A stretch of DNA of 64,000 nucleotides from Oscillospiraceae bacterium. Its GTDB lineage: Bacteria > Bacillota > Clostridia > Oscillospirales > Ruminococcaceae. The notes beneath the pieces were generated by a model. The model saw nothing but the letters and a program-made list of their open reading frames with translations. It was not told the origin of the DNA and searched no databases. Each line of letters opens with the position of its first letter. Within the stretch, counting starts at the first letter, position 1. The position numbers and the translations under genes are program-made. Location of the stretch: positions 1-64,000 of the forward strand of contig JAFUOD010000007.1 of NCBI GenBank assembly GCA_017472735.1. Reading direction: 5' to 3'. Positions 6,045 to 14,533 of the stretch are shown piece by piece.

Positions 6045-8312
6045 TTAATTTACTGTCGCCGCAACAAATCGGTTATCGCACCAACAGTCACCATCCAACC
6101 AGTATTGTTCACTTCTGGTATTTTTAAAAGTAATCAAGTTCGGGTCGGCAGTTAACATAATCGAGGCATCGCCTGAACCGTTCACGGTGCCAAATACCCA
6201 AGTAGGGGAGCCCTTATATCTCCAAGACCAGTTAATCAGCTCGGTTATCGTGTAGCTTCCAATAGGCAATTCGGTAATGTTTACAATGCCGTTACCGTGA
6301 ACAGCAACAGTTAAATCAATATCCGAGGTATTATCATCATTGCCCTTAACAACAAAAACAAATGTCTGGTTTTTGTCAATATCCAAAGCACCTTCTTTTT
6401 TAATTGTCAGACTTGTTGATGCAGGAATCCAAATAGCATAAAGCGTTGCGTCTGCATTACCACTAAATTCTTCATTCGGTTGATAAATAGTTCCGCTTCC
6501 GTCAGCAAGAGGGCACCAGCCAATAAAGATATATCCATCACGCGTCGGAACGATTTCGTATAAATTCAAAGCAACATCATGTTCTTTGATTTGCGCTTCT
6601 ATATTGTTTACTGCACCGTCATAATTCAAATCGTACTTGATAGTATATTTGTTTTTATTCCACATTGCATACAGCGTCGTATCCTTTGCGAAAACTACTT
6701 CATCACCCTTTTTATATGTAGTTCCATCACCTGCAGGACTCGTATTCCAACCGGCAAAACTATATCCGCTCGGTTCCTTCTCAAAACCTGCAAGAATACT
6801 TGGTATAGTACCATCGGTCGCAATAGTCTGCTCAGCAGGCACCGTGACATTTTTTAGTATGTTTTCATCAGTCGTATTTAAGTCATAAGTGATAGTGATT
6901 TCTTCAACAATTATAATGTGAATGGTATTTGAATAATGATTTTTAAATGTTATCGAAACTACTGTACCAACCGGTAAATCACCAATTTGAAATGTTGCTT
7001 TGGCACGAAGCCATACTATTCCGTTATTGGTTAATGAGACGTTATCTTTAATATAATCTTCGGCATTGTTAAGCTTGTAGAATTCACCATCCACCAAATC
7101 AAATAAAACAACATTGTTGGTGAAAAGAGTGAAATCAGTATTTGAGCTCGCATAATAATATGCGTCTTTAGCACCATTTGAGTTATCAAAATAAACTTCA
7201 CCTGACTGGTTAGCTGCAGGTTTAAACGAGCCATCTTGTATCTCATAGATTGAAAAACTGTCAGTTTCAAAGGAAATTCTGCCGTTTGTTACAACAAGCC
7301 CTTCTATATACTCAATTGCAACGTTTTTGCCATCGCCATAAGCGTCAATGGCTGGATGCAGAAGAGCAAGTGTCTCAGCATCTGCACCTTCTACACTAAT
7401 AACATGCTCATCGCCGTTAATGTCAGGTGCATAATCAATAAAATGCAAAACATCAACAAGCTCTCCGTCTTCAACCCCCATCACGGGTAATGACAGCGTA
7501 ACAGTTTTACCTTCATCAATAGGCTGCCATTCTGCGCCGTCTGAATTAAACACTTTAATATCGTAAATTCTACTGGTAGGTATATCAAGGCTGTCCGTTA
7601 GATCGTTAAACGCAACATTACTGCCACTCGGAAGCTCACTGCTTGATATTAAATTCTGTACATGCTCTCCGCTTCCGCCACTATCAGCCAAAATCAACGA
7701 GTCATAACCGTTTCCTAAACTGCTTACATAGTTCTGATATACCCAAGGATACGTAACAAGCTTTTCGGGGAGAGTGTAACCCGGTGCCGCCTCGACCTTA
7801 TACCACAAAATAGTGGAATCCGCATTTGTATAACAACTATAATCAACAATTACAACTTCAAGACCCTCAGTAAAATCGCTTGTAAAAAGCTGATAATCTG
7901 TGGTCCAGTTAATTTCGTTAGGGCTATCACTGATAGGGAAGGAGGTATAACCACAGGCTAAATTAAAGGTGGCTGTTTTGCCAATATCCGAACTAAAGTC
8001 GTTTTCAACGTTCACGGGCATTACAGCATTGCCCTCCTGCGATGCAAAATAAGCCTTTTGTTCATCGGTAACCCAATATTGTGCTGATTCCTTTTCAAAG
8101 TCTGTCAGACTCTGCCAAATCAAATATGCCTGCTCGTTTGTAAGCGAGGGCAGAAAACGAGGGCAAGTGTTTACATGCATATAATCCGCCGCAGCATTGC
8201 AGTTGCAGTCCGGCAAAATAATGGTGTTATTTTCTGTCGTTGCAAAAACGGTAACGCTGTTAAAAATGAACACGCACAGGATTAAAGCGATAATAATTCT
8301 GAATTTTTTCAT
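6045..8312 (-). CDS. Large secreted adhesin-like protein with InlB B-repeats
   Basis: 755 residues. ATG at 8312 has AAGGAG at nine bases; the in-frame ATG at 8321 abuts it. A signal peptide (KKFRIIIALILCVFIF) is followed by a Cys-containing N-terminal part, a large beta-rich region, two InlB B-repeats (ITYDLNTTDENILKN to LYAMW; YTIKYDLNYDGAVNN to LYAIW) and a pilin-like domain starting SLTIKKEGALDIDKNQ. There is no LPXTG motif, membrane anchor or sortase gene nearby; the protein ends in YWLDGDCWCDNRF. Encoded between TasA-like genes, it may ride on their fibre (inference). Confidence 0.8.
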   Translation of the reverse strand: MKKFRIIIALILCVFIFNSVTVFATTENNTIILPDCNCNAAADYMHVNTCPRFLPSLTNEQAYLIWQSLTDFEKESAQYWVTDEQKAYFASQEGNAVMPVNVENDFSSDIGKTATFNLACGYTSFPISDSPNEINWTTDYQLFTSDFTEGLEVVIVDYSCYTNADSTILWYKVEAAPGYTLPEKLVTYPWVYQNYVSSLGNGYDSLILADSGGSGEHVQNLISSSELPSGSNVAFNDLTDSLDIPTSRIYDIKVFNSDGAEWQPIDEGKTVTLSLPVMGVEDGELVDVLHFIDYAPDINGDEHVISVEGADAETLALLHPAIDAYGDGKNVAIEYIEGLVVTNGRISFETDSFSIYEIQDGSFKPAANQSGEVYFDNSNGAKDAYYYASSNTDFTLFTNNVVLFDLVDGEFYKLNNAEDYIKDNVSLTNNGIVWLRAKATFQIGDLPVGTVVSITFKNHYSNTIHIIIVEEITITYDLNTTDENILKNVTVPAEQTIATDGTIPSILAGFEKEPSGYSFAGWNTSPAGDGTTYKKGDEVVFAKDTTLYAMWNKNKYTIKYDLNYDGAVNNIEAQIKEHDVALNLYEIVPTRDGYIFIGWCPLADGSGTIYQPNEEFSGNADATLYAIWIPASTSLTIKKEGALDIDKNQTFVFVVKGNDDNTSDIDLTVAVHGNGIVNITELPIGSYTITELINWSWRYKGSPTWVFGTVNGSGDASIMLTADPNLITFKNTRSEQYWLDGDCWCDNRFVAATVN

Positions 8313-8333
8313 ATGCTTCATCTCCTTGCATTA

Positions 8334-8894
8334 TTAGTTCGGCCAGCCCATCGCTTCAAATGCGCTTTCACCGTTATGTGCTGTCTGTGTTGCCTGAGCC
8401 GTAACCTCAACAACAGCTGCGCTGTCCTGATACATGTTGCTCATATTCTTATCAAACATAACCTTTGTAAATAAAGGAGATGTCGTTTCATCAGGGTTAA
8501 GTGCCTTGTTATAATAGTAATAACCGTCAATTTCTGTCCAGTCCGAGGTGTTTATGTCCATCGAAACCAAAGACAGATCAATCTCGCCGTCAACACCCTC
8601 AGCAAGAATTATTGATTTTTGAACCATAATTCTAACCCAAACAGGTTGCTCACCGGTGTTTTTAATCTCAACGATCTTTGGCACCTCAGTAGCAGGAACA
8701 ACACCGATTACGTCTTCAAAAGGTATAAGGCTTCCGTCCTCGGTAATTGTCCATTCCAGCAGGTCAATATCTATTCCGCTGGTTGAAATTATATTTATTG
8801 CTTTTTCTTCATATGTAAAAAATGCGGTTGTGCCATATGCAATTATTGATAAGCAAACCGCTATAATTGCAATCACAAACAATTTCTTCTTCAT
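8334..8894 (-). CDS. TasA/CalY-like SipW-dependent protein
   Basis: 186 residues. ATG at 8894 has AAAGGGA upstream; an in-frame ATG at 8921 has none. The signal region KKKLFVIAIIAVC to GTTAFFTYEEK resembles SipW substrates with the motif degenerate (TTAFF rather than TLAYF). The camelysin-fold strands VEIKNTGEQPVWVRIMVQKS and IDGYYYYNKALNPDETTSPL are clear, and it ends EVTAQATQTAHN to AFEAMGWPN, matching the AxQ plus Trp tails of its paralogues. It follows a pair of intercistronic hairpins and precedes the adhesin gene. Confidence 0.8.
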   Translation of the reverse strand: MKKKLFVIAIIAVCLSIIAYGTTAFFTYEEKAINIISTSGIDIDLLEWTITEDGSLIPFEDVIGVVPATEVPKIVEIKNTGEQPVWVRIMVQKSIILAEGVDGEIDLSLVSMDINTSDWTEIDGYYYYNKALNPDETTSPLFTKVMFDKNMSNMYQDSAAVVEVTAQATQTAHNGESAFEAMGWPN

Positions 8895-8948
8895 CGAAAA
8901 ATTCCCTTTCATCAAACTCAATTAAAAATCACATCTGCCTGTCATACA

Positions 8949-9019
8949 GGGCATGCAAGGGCATCTCGATTTTTTACCGAGATAACCTTGTATGCCCTGC
9001 GCCCTTTTCGAGCGCAGGG
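8949..9019 (-). promoter_or_regulatory. Two adjacent intercistronic hairpins in the TasA operon
   Basis: CCCTGCGC 8995-9002 pairs with GCGCAGGG 9012-9019, and GGGCATGCAAGG 8949-8960 pairs with CCTTGTATGCCC 8986-8997 with an inner ATCTCG/CGAGAT stem. They share three bases (8995-8997). Neither has a U run, so RNA processing, mRNA stabilisation or partial attenuation is more likely than full termination. Confidence 0.6.
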
Positions 9020-9042
9020 TAGGGGAAATAAGCAGTTTTAAA

Positions 9043-9657
9043 TTACTGAGCGTTTTCACCCATTACAGTACCGAACCAAACCTTAATTGCATCAACGTCC
9101 ATTGCCTGAACTTCAGCCCAGGTTGTCTTTGCACCCTGTGCCTGAACAGCTTCAGCAAATACTTCAATCTCATAAGAAATATCCAAATCGCCAATTGCGT
9201 TTACAACGTCGGTAGGAATAACGATAGAGTCAAACACAGCGGTGGTTGTTTCACCCTTTGCCAAAACCTTGGTGTAATAGAAATATCCGTCGCCGCCGTC
9301 AGCCCAATTTTCGCCAAGGTCGCCAACAACGTAATTGGTGCGGTAAGCAACATCCTGCTCGCTCAATTCTGCATTCTTAAGGCAGTCGAGGCCTGTAACC
9401 TTAATTCTTACAAAGCAGGGGTTAGCACCAATGTTTTCAACAGTGGGGTCCTTGGGGAGGGCTTCACCGGGATAAACATCGTCAGCTTCCTCGTCGTTTG
9501 CAAGCCAACTGGGTTCAGTCAATTCGATATTAACATTACCAACGGTAAATACGTTAGTAGCATCATCGGTATCGGTGAAGTAAGCCAAGGTGCCGCTGAT
9601 AACAGCAGTAGCAACCAAAGCAACGATTAAGCATAAAGCCAAAATCTTCTTTTTCAT
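9043..9657 (-). CDS. TasA/CalY (camelysin)-like fibre protein
   Basis: 204 residues from ATG at 9657 with AAAGGA upstream. The N-terminus is the textbook SipW signal: hydrophobic KKKILALCLIVALVATAV, then GTLAYFTDTDDATNVFTVGN, with cleavage expected after the TLAY region. The mature domain has PTVENIGANPCFVRIKVTG and DGYFYYTKVLAKGETTTAVF strands and ends with EAVQAQGAKTTWAEVQAMD. It is the closest of the five to TasA/CalY, which form amyloid-like or beta-strand-exchange fibres in biofilm. Probably the major subunit, as two hairpins separate it from the downstream genes (inference). Confidence 0.88.
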   Translation of the reverse strand: MKKKILALCLIVALVATAVISGTLAYFTDTDDATNVFTVGNVNIELTEPSWLANDEEADDVYPGEALPKDPTVENIGANPCFVRIKVTGLDCLKNAELSEQDVAYRTNYVVGDLGENWADGGDGYFYYTKVLAKGETTTAVFDSIVIPTDVVNAIGDLDISYEIEVFAEAVQAQGAKTTWAEVQAMDVDAIKVWFGTVMGENAQ

Positions 9658-9720
9658 AATTGTAATTTTCCTTTCATTGTTAAAATATATGTATCTGCAA
9701 AGCAGATTACATTACGGATT

Positions 9721-10266
9721 TTAGGTGGTGGGATTAGCATATCCCCATGCGGTTGCAGCATCATCAACGTTTTCACTCTGTACTGCATAAGCCGTAAATG
9801 TGAGGGTGGGAGCGGTGTAACCGTCTTTCGTAAACATATCCTTCGTTACATTGTCTTTTACAGTAACTGTGTTATCCTTTATAACATCAAATTCCTTCGC
9901 AGTTTCAGAAGCCTCAACCTCGCGATAGTAAACGCCATCAACGCCATCAAGTTCTTTCCAACCTTCAGCAATAGTATAAGTCATAAAAGTATCAAAGTTT
10001 GCAGACTTCTCAATCTTTACAAACAGCCAGCAAGCTTCGCTGTTGGCTTTAACAGTTACCTTAGGGTCTTTGGTAATATTACTTCCGGGAATCATCTTCA
10101 AATCAAGATTTTCAGATTCTGTAAGATCAATATTAATATCGCCGTAAGTAAATGTATTTGTTACCGAATCTGTCTTATCAGTTAACCATGCAAGCGAACT
10201 GCCGACTGCAATGCTTAAAGTAAGAATAAATGCAACAAGTACAAAAACAATCTTCATCTTCTTCAT
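9721..10266 (-). CDS. TasA/CalY-like SipW-dependent protein
   Basis: 181 residues from ATG at 10266 behind AAAGGAGG. Signal KKMKIVFVLVAFILTLSI runs into GSSLAWLTDKTDSVTNTFTY, a SipW-type motif with SLAW for TLAY. The mature part has KDPKVTVKANSEACWLFVKI and a tail ENVDDAATAWGYANPTT. It is most similar to the product of the upstream gene (shared KDP...V.A.SE.CWLFVKIE pattern), so the two probably arose by duplication. Confidence 0.85.
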   Translation of the reverse strand: MKKMKIVFVLVAFILTLSIAVGSSLAWLTDKTDSVTNTFTYGDINIDLTESENLDLKMIPGSNITKDPKVTVKANSEACWLFVKIEKSANFDTFMTYTIAEGWKELDGVDGVYYREVEASETAKEFDVIKDNTVTVKDNVTKDMFTKDGYTAPTLTFTAYAVQSENVDDAATAWGYANPTT

Positions 10267-10325
10267 AATATCGTTTCCTCCTTTCTCAAGTTTTTTGGCA
10301 AATAAGGCATGTTGCCGTTATTTCG

Positions 10326-10904
10326 TTAGTTAAACTGGCTATTAGCGCCGTTCCAAGCGTCGGCGGCAGTTGCAAATCCATCAGCCTGAACTGCATAAGC
10401 AGTTACAACAATAGTCTCATCTGCAAGATCAGTCAATTCAGCTTCAGTAGCATCACTATCAACGGTAAATGTAGCAAATACCGCAACGTTTTCGTTACCG
10501 GTAACAACTCTTTCGAATGCATAAATGTCAGTTGTATCATCAACGAGTGTCCAACCGTCTAAACCGTTAATTGTTGCAACGCCCTCTAAACCATTTTCGA
10601 TCTTTACGAACAACCAGCACTTTTCGCTTTCAGCATTAACGTGAATCGTGGGGTCCTTTGTATAGGTCTTACCGGGAATGAGCTTGTATGTGTTTTCTTT
10701 AACACGATCAGGATTTTGACCTGCAACGCCGTATTCGTCAACTTCGGTCTCATCTAAGGTTATCGCAACCTTACCAACGGTAAATGTGTTAGTCACTGCG
10801 TCGCTTGATGTCAGATAAGCCAAAGTGCCCAAAACAGATGCAGCCACGAGCAATACCGCACACAACGATACAAGCAAAGCCTTGCTTAATGTTTTCATTT
10901 TCAT
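10326..10904 (-). CDS. TasA/CalY-like SipW-dependent protein
   Basis: 192 residues from ATG at 10904 with GGAGG seven bases upstream. The signal has a hydrophobic run LLVSLCAVLLVAASVL followed by GTLAYLTSSDAVTNTFTVGK, a typical SipW substrate motif. The mature domain includes TKDPTIHVNAESEKCWLFVK and the tail VVTAYAVQADGFATAADAW. It is the first structural gene after sipW. With its downstream neighbour it shares the CWLFVKI core containing a single Cys, which could allow intersubunit disulphides (inference). Confidence 0.86.
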   Translation of the reverse strand: MKMKTLSKALLVSLCAVLLVAASVLGTLAYLTSSDAVTNTFTVGKVAITLDETEVDEYGVAGQNPDRVKENTYKLIPGKTYTKDPTIHVNAESEKCWLFVKIENGLEGVATINGLDGWTLVDDTTDIYAFERVVTGNENVAVFATFTVDSDATEAELTDLADETIVVTAYAVQADGFATAADAWNGANSQFN

Positions 10905-10966
10905 TAGAAAACCTCCAAAAAAATTTATATAGGGAGCCTTGCGGCATTACCCCAAAATCATTTATC

Positions 10967-11512
10967 TCACTCAACGTGAGATTCCTCGCCTTTTTCCTCT
11001 TTTTTATCCTCTTTAAACAGGTCAGGTAAAAAGACAAGTATCAATAAAATCGCGCCTGCGGCAATTGCAATATACATTCCGGGCGGCTTTTGTATGTAGC
11101 TTGAAAGATATCCAAGCTTAGGTATGGTGAAAACAGGGGATCCCACAACATTTTTATAATGAACAAGCGTTGCGTCCTCTGCATCATTTGCGTCGCCTTT
11201 TGTTCTAAAGCGTATCACCGTCGGGTCCTCTTCATCGGGTACCACGCCAACAATTCGATGAGTTGCAATCGTATCTTCATCAAGCATAAAGGTAATAACG
11301 TCACCGCTCTTAAGCTCAAATGGGTCAACTTGTTTTACATAAATCAACGAACCAACGTGATACACAGGTTCCATCGAACCCGAAAGAACTGTATACACCT
11401 GAATTCCAAACAGCCTTACGCCAACCAAAAGCATAGCAAAAATTACAACAAGAATAACAATAACTGTTGTTGCAACATCCCATATCTTCTTTACTGCTCT
11501 TGGAAATTTCAT
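10967..11512 (-). CDS. sipW: Signal peptidase I, SipW (ER) type
   Basis: 181 residues. ATG at 11512 follows AAAGGAGGG; longer in-frame starts lack a ribosome site. Two membrane segments (VIVILVVIFAMLLVGVRLFG near the N-terminus; MYIAIAAGAILLILVFLP near the C-terminus) flank the catalytic domain. The Ser nucleophile is in VLSGSMEPVY and the partner is His in IATHRIVGV, the Ser-His dyad of SipW/ER peptidases rather than Ser-Lys. The charged tail is EDKKEEKGEESHVE. It is the first gene of the operon and should process the five TasA-like precursors. Confidence 0.94.
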   Translation of the reverse strand: MKFPRAVKKIWDVATTVIVILVVIFAMLLVGVRLFGIQVYTVLSGSMEPVYHVGSLIYVKQVDPFELKSGDVITFMLDEDTIATHRIVGVVPDEEDPTVIRFRTKGDANDAEDATLVHYKNVVGSPVFTIPKLGYLSSYIQKPPGMYIAIAAGAILLILVFLPDLFKEDKKEEKGEESHVE

Positions 11513-11515
11513 TCT

Positions 11516-11992
11516 GTTCAACCCTCCTTTACACATGATGTTGATGCCGTAATAACAGTAAATTGAGCAGTTGCAAAAAATATGAATTTTTAACAGCGTT
11601 ATCTCATATTGAGATATTACCATAAAATTCAAATCATTGCAAGCAAAATTATCAAATTTATAATATATTTGTAAAAAATATACTATATTTACATTTAAAA
11701 TTCAAGCAATTTAAAGAGTTAAACCATTAAAAAGTACAATTTTTTCAAATCTGTCAATTTCTTGGTTTTAATCATGCCGGCTTTAGTGGTTATGCACAAC
11801 CGTTTAACTATCTGATTAATAATATAATAAAAACACCACCGGCTTGCTTGTTTCCGCTTAATTTATATTATCAACATTTTTGCATCAAAACTAAAAATAA
11901 CCTGTTGCCAAGCGGATATTTATTCATTAATTTGTCATACTATTTTTATAAATGCAATTGCTTTTATATGTTTAAATTTCAGGAGGTTTATT
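11516..11992. other. AT-rich divergent intergenic region
   Basis: No gene is seen. A perfect inverted repeat ATCTCA-TAT-TGAGAT (11601-11615) lies about 90 bp upstream of sipW and may be an operator. TTGACA on the minus strand (11757-11752) has no well-spaced -10 box, so I do not call the sipW promoter. Confidence 0.5.
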
Positions 11993-12115
11993 ATGGCAAA
12001 GAAAGGTATGAAGCGTCCCGAGATTTCAAAGGGAAAGCCCAAAAATTCGGTTCCACCGGTGCCCGAGCTTCAAGGCAAGGCAAAGCACGCCAAGCAAAAA
12101 GCCGATTCCGAATAA
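11993..12115 (+). CDS. Small basic conserved-looking protein (40 aa)
   Basis: 40 residues from ATG at 11993, with a strong AGGAGG eight bases upstream, to TAA at 12113-12115. Composition is Lys/Pro-rich: MAKKGMKRPEISKGKPKNS, then PELQGKAKHAKQKADSE. There is no membrane segment or cysteine. A strong terminator follows at once, so it is a monocistronic unit ahead of the arginine operon. The strong signals on both sides argue for a real gene; a nucleic-acid- or ribosome-binding role would suit its charge but is not shown. Confidence 0.72.
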   Translation: MAKKGMKRPEISKGKPKNSVPPVPELQGKAKHAKQKADSE

Positions 12116-12130
12116 TAGACACTGAATCAA

Positions 12131-12157
12131 AGCCTGCAGTACTGCAGGCTGTTTTTG
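12131..12157 (+). terminator. Intrinsic terminator of the small basic protein gene
   Basis: AGCCTGCAG and CTGCAGGCT form a perfect 9-bp stem with a two-base loop, followed by GTTTTTG. Confidence 0.9.
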
Positions 12158-12246
12158 TATATTAATACAAAAATGTGGGCCAAAAACCGAAATATTGCAC
12201 AAATCTTATAATTCGCAAAATAAGCGCATTTTCTTATTGTTTTTTG

Positions 12247-12275
12247 TTGACAACTAAAACCAATAGATGTATAAT
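12247..12275 (+). promoter_or_regulatory. Consensus sigma-A promoter of the arginine operon
   Basis: TTGACA at 12247-12252 and TATAAT at 12270-12275, exactly 17 bp apart, about 80 bp upstream of argC. Confidence 0.92.
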
Positions 12276-12296
12276 CTATGTATATTGTTTTGCGCA

Positions 12297-12314
12297 TATG
12301 AATATTTATACAAT
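12297..12314 (+). promoter_or_regulatory. ARG box (ArgR/AhrC operator)
   Basis: TATGAATATTTATACAAT fits the Firmicute ARG box pattern (TGAATA, A/T core, ATxCA). It lies about 20 bp downstream of the -10 box, where ArgR bound to arginine would block transcription. A weaker match, TGCGTTTATACATTA, follows. Confidence 0.72.
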
Positions 12315-12354
12315 ATGCGTTGCGTTTATACATTAATTAAAAGGAATATACATT

Positions 12355-13290
12355 ATGGCTAAAGTTTTTATTGACGGAAGCGCAGGCACCACAGGCTTGC
12401 GTATATATGAAAGACTTGCAGGCAGAAAAGATATTACACTCATCACTCTGCCCGATGAGGTAAGAAAAGACCTTGGCGCAAGAAAAGAAGCTTTGAACAG
12501 CGCAGATATTGCTTTTTTGTGCTTGCCCGATGCTGCCGCTGTCGAGGCGGTTTCACTTATCGATAATCCAAATACCGCAGTTATTGATACCTCAACAGCT
12601 CACCGAACAGCAAGCGGTTGGGCTTACGGCTTTGCCGAGCTGAGTGGCAAGAGGGAAGAGATTAGATCCTCTAAGCGTATTGCAAACCCCGGTTGCCACG
12701 CAAGCGGATTTATCGCACTTGTTGCTCCTTTGGTTGAAAATGGCATTATCAAGCCGGAATCATCGCTTACTTCTTTTTCAATCACCGGCTACTCGGGCGG
12801 AGGTAAAAACATGATCGCTCAGTATCAGGATCCCGAGCTTGATGAGCTATTAACTGCTCCCAGACAATATGCAATGGGTCAGAATCACAAGCATCTACCC
12901 GAAATGGCAAAGATCTGCGGCCTTAATTCCGACCCTGTTTTTTGCCCGATCGTTTCCAATTATTACAGCGGCATGCAGGTTACTGTGCCATTGTTCGCTA
13001 AAGATATAAACGGCACAAAGGCTGACATTGCCGAAGTATATAAATCCTATTACACAAACGGTCTTGTCAGTTATGTCGGTGAGCTTTCGCAAGGCGGCTT
13101 TGCTTCGGCAGTTTCAATGTCGGGCAGAGACGATATGTGCATAACAGTTGCCGGCAACGAAGAAAGGATTCTGCTTGTTGCCGAATTTGACAATCTCGGC
13201 AAGGGCGCTTCGGGTGCTGCAATTCAAAACATGAATATACTGCTTGGCATTGATGAAAGAACAGGTCTTGTGACCGATAGAGGAGAATAA
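12355..13290 (+). CDS. argC: N-acetyl-gamma-glutamyl-phosphate reductase
   Basis: 311 residues from ATG at 12355 with AAAAGGA upstream. It reduces N-acetylglutamyl phosphate to the semialdehyde with NADPH, the third step of arginine synthesis. The N-terminal nucleotide motif is VFIDGSAGTTGLRIYERL; the catalytic Cys is in RIANPGCHASGFIAL (about residue 117), followed by SITGYSGGGKNMI and the HKHLPEM segment. The length matches the shorter type-2 ArgC. It is the first gene of the operon, two bases before argJ. Confidence 0.95.
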   Translation: MAKVFIDGSAGTTGLRIYERLAGRKDITLITLPDEVRKDLGARKEALNSADIAFLCLPDAAAVEAVSLIDNPNTAVIDTSTAHRTASGWAYGFAELSGKREEIRSSKRIANPGCHASGFIALVAPLVENGIIKPESSLTSFSITGYSGGGKNMIAQYQDPELDELLTAPRQYAMGQNHKHLPEMAKICGLNSDPVFCPIVSNYYSGMQVTVPLFAKDINGTKADIAEVYKSYYTNGLVSYVGELSQGGFASAVSMSGRDDMCITVAGNEERILLVAEFDNLGKGASGAAIQNMNILLGIDERTGLVTDRGE

Positions 13291-13292
13291 AC

Positions 13293-14507
13293 ATGAAGAT
13301 AGTTACAGGCGGCGTTTGCGCCGCAAAGGGCTTTTATGCAAACGGCGTACACTGCGGTATCCGCAAAAACCGCACAAAAAAAGATTTAGCATTAATTTTC
13401 AGCGAGGTTAAAGCTTCTGCTGCGGCTGTTTACACCACAAATCTCGTAAAGGGCGCACCGCTTTTGGTAACAAAACAGCATCTTGAAGACGGTTACGCTC
13501 AGGCAATCATCTGCAACAGCGGCAACGCAAACACCTGCAATGCTAACGGCATTGAAATCGCCGAGCAAACTTCAGATCTTCTTGCAAAAAAGCTCGGCAT
13601 CTCAAATAACGATATCGTTGTTGCATCAACGGGCGTTATCGGTCAGCCAATGAATATTTCTCCCTTCGAGATCGGCATTCCCACCTTGGCAGTTGGACTT
13701 AACAAGGAAGGCAGCGATGCGGCAGCCGAGGGCATAATGACCACCGACACTGTTAAGAAAGAAATTGCTTTAGAGTTCGAAATCGGCGGCAAAACCTGCC
13801 GTATCGGCGGCATTGCAAAGGGCAGCGGCATGATCCACCCCAACATGGCAACCATGCTTGTGTTTATCACTACCGACGTTAAAATCTCACCCAAAATGCT
13901 TCAAAATGCTCTTTCAAGTGATATTAAAAACACCTTTAACATGCTAAGTGTCGACGGTGATACCTCGACAAACGATATGGTAGTGGTATTGGCAAACGGC
14001 ATGGCAGATAACGATGAAATCGTTTCCGAGGGTGAAGATTTTAAAAAATTCATGAAAGCTCTTAATACTCTTACCATAAGCCTTTGCCGTGAGATTGCAG
14101 GCGACGGCGAGGGTGCAACAAAGCTGTTAGAGTGCAATGTTATCGGTGCAGATACAGATGCCAATGCGAAAACAGTTGCAAAAAGCGTCATTTGCTCAAG
14201 CCTTTTAAAGGCAGCAATGTTTGGCGCCGATGCCAACTGGGGAAGAGTGCTTTGTGCCATCGGTTACAGCGGTGCCGATGTTGACGTTAACAAGATCGAT
14301 GTTAGCTTCAAATCTCCCAAGGGCGAAATTTTAGTCTGCAAAGACGGTGCGGGCGTTGATTTTTCTGAGGAAATAGCAAAAGAGATCCTTTTGGAAAAGG
14401 AGATAGAGATAAACATTAACCTCAACAGCGGAAGCTATGGTTCAACCGCTTGGGGTTGTGACTTAACTTACGACTATGTTAAGATAAACGGTGACTACCG
14501 TACATAA
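13293..14507 (+). CDS. argJ: Bifunctional ornithine acetyltransferase / N-acetylglutamate synthase
   Basis: 404 residues from ATG at 13293 with TAGGAG upstream. ArgJ recycles the acetyl group from N-acetylornithine to glutamate, so no ArgE is needed. The self-cleavage and nucleophile motif is HPNMATMLVFITTD (Thr near residue 189), preceded by GGIAKGSGMI. The C-terminal half has GADANWGRVLCAIGYSGADV, and the chain ends YDYVKINGDYRT as usual. Length and motifs match the family. Acetylglutamate synthase activity of this copy cannot be decided from sequence. Confidence 0.96.
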   Translation: MKIVTGGVCAAKGFYANGVHCGIRKNRTKKDLALIFSEVKASAAAVYTTNLVKGAPLLVTKQHLEDGYAQAIICNSGNANTCNANGIEIAEQTSDLLAKKLGISNNDIVVASTGVIGQPMNISPFEIGIPTLAVGLNKEGSDAAAEGIMTTDTVKKEIALEFEIGGKTCRIGGIAKGSGMIHPNMATMLVFITTDVKISPKMLQNALSSDIKNTFNMLSVDGDTSTNDMVVVLANGMADNDEIVSEGEDFKKFMKALNTLTISLCREIAGDGEGATKLLECNVIGADTDANAKTVAKSVICSSLLKAAMFGADANWGRVLCAIGYSGADVDVNKIDVSFKSPKGEILVCKDGAGVDFSEEIAKEILLEKEIEININLNSGSYGSTAWGCDLTYDYVKINGDYRT

Positions 14508-14533
14508 TTCTTTGTAAAGGAAAAGTGATTTTC

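Noticed and set aside
11729..11757. Promoter of sipW from TTGACA on the minus strand
   Set aside because: No -10 box at 16-19 bp; the spacing to the next TA-rich hexamer is wrong.
11848..12165. 105-codon frame overlapping the small basic protein
   Set aside because: The ribosome site AGGAGG and ATG belong to the shifted 40-codon frame; this reading has no start signal and runs through the terminator.
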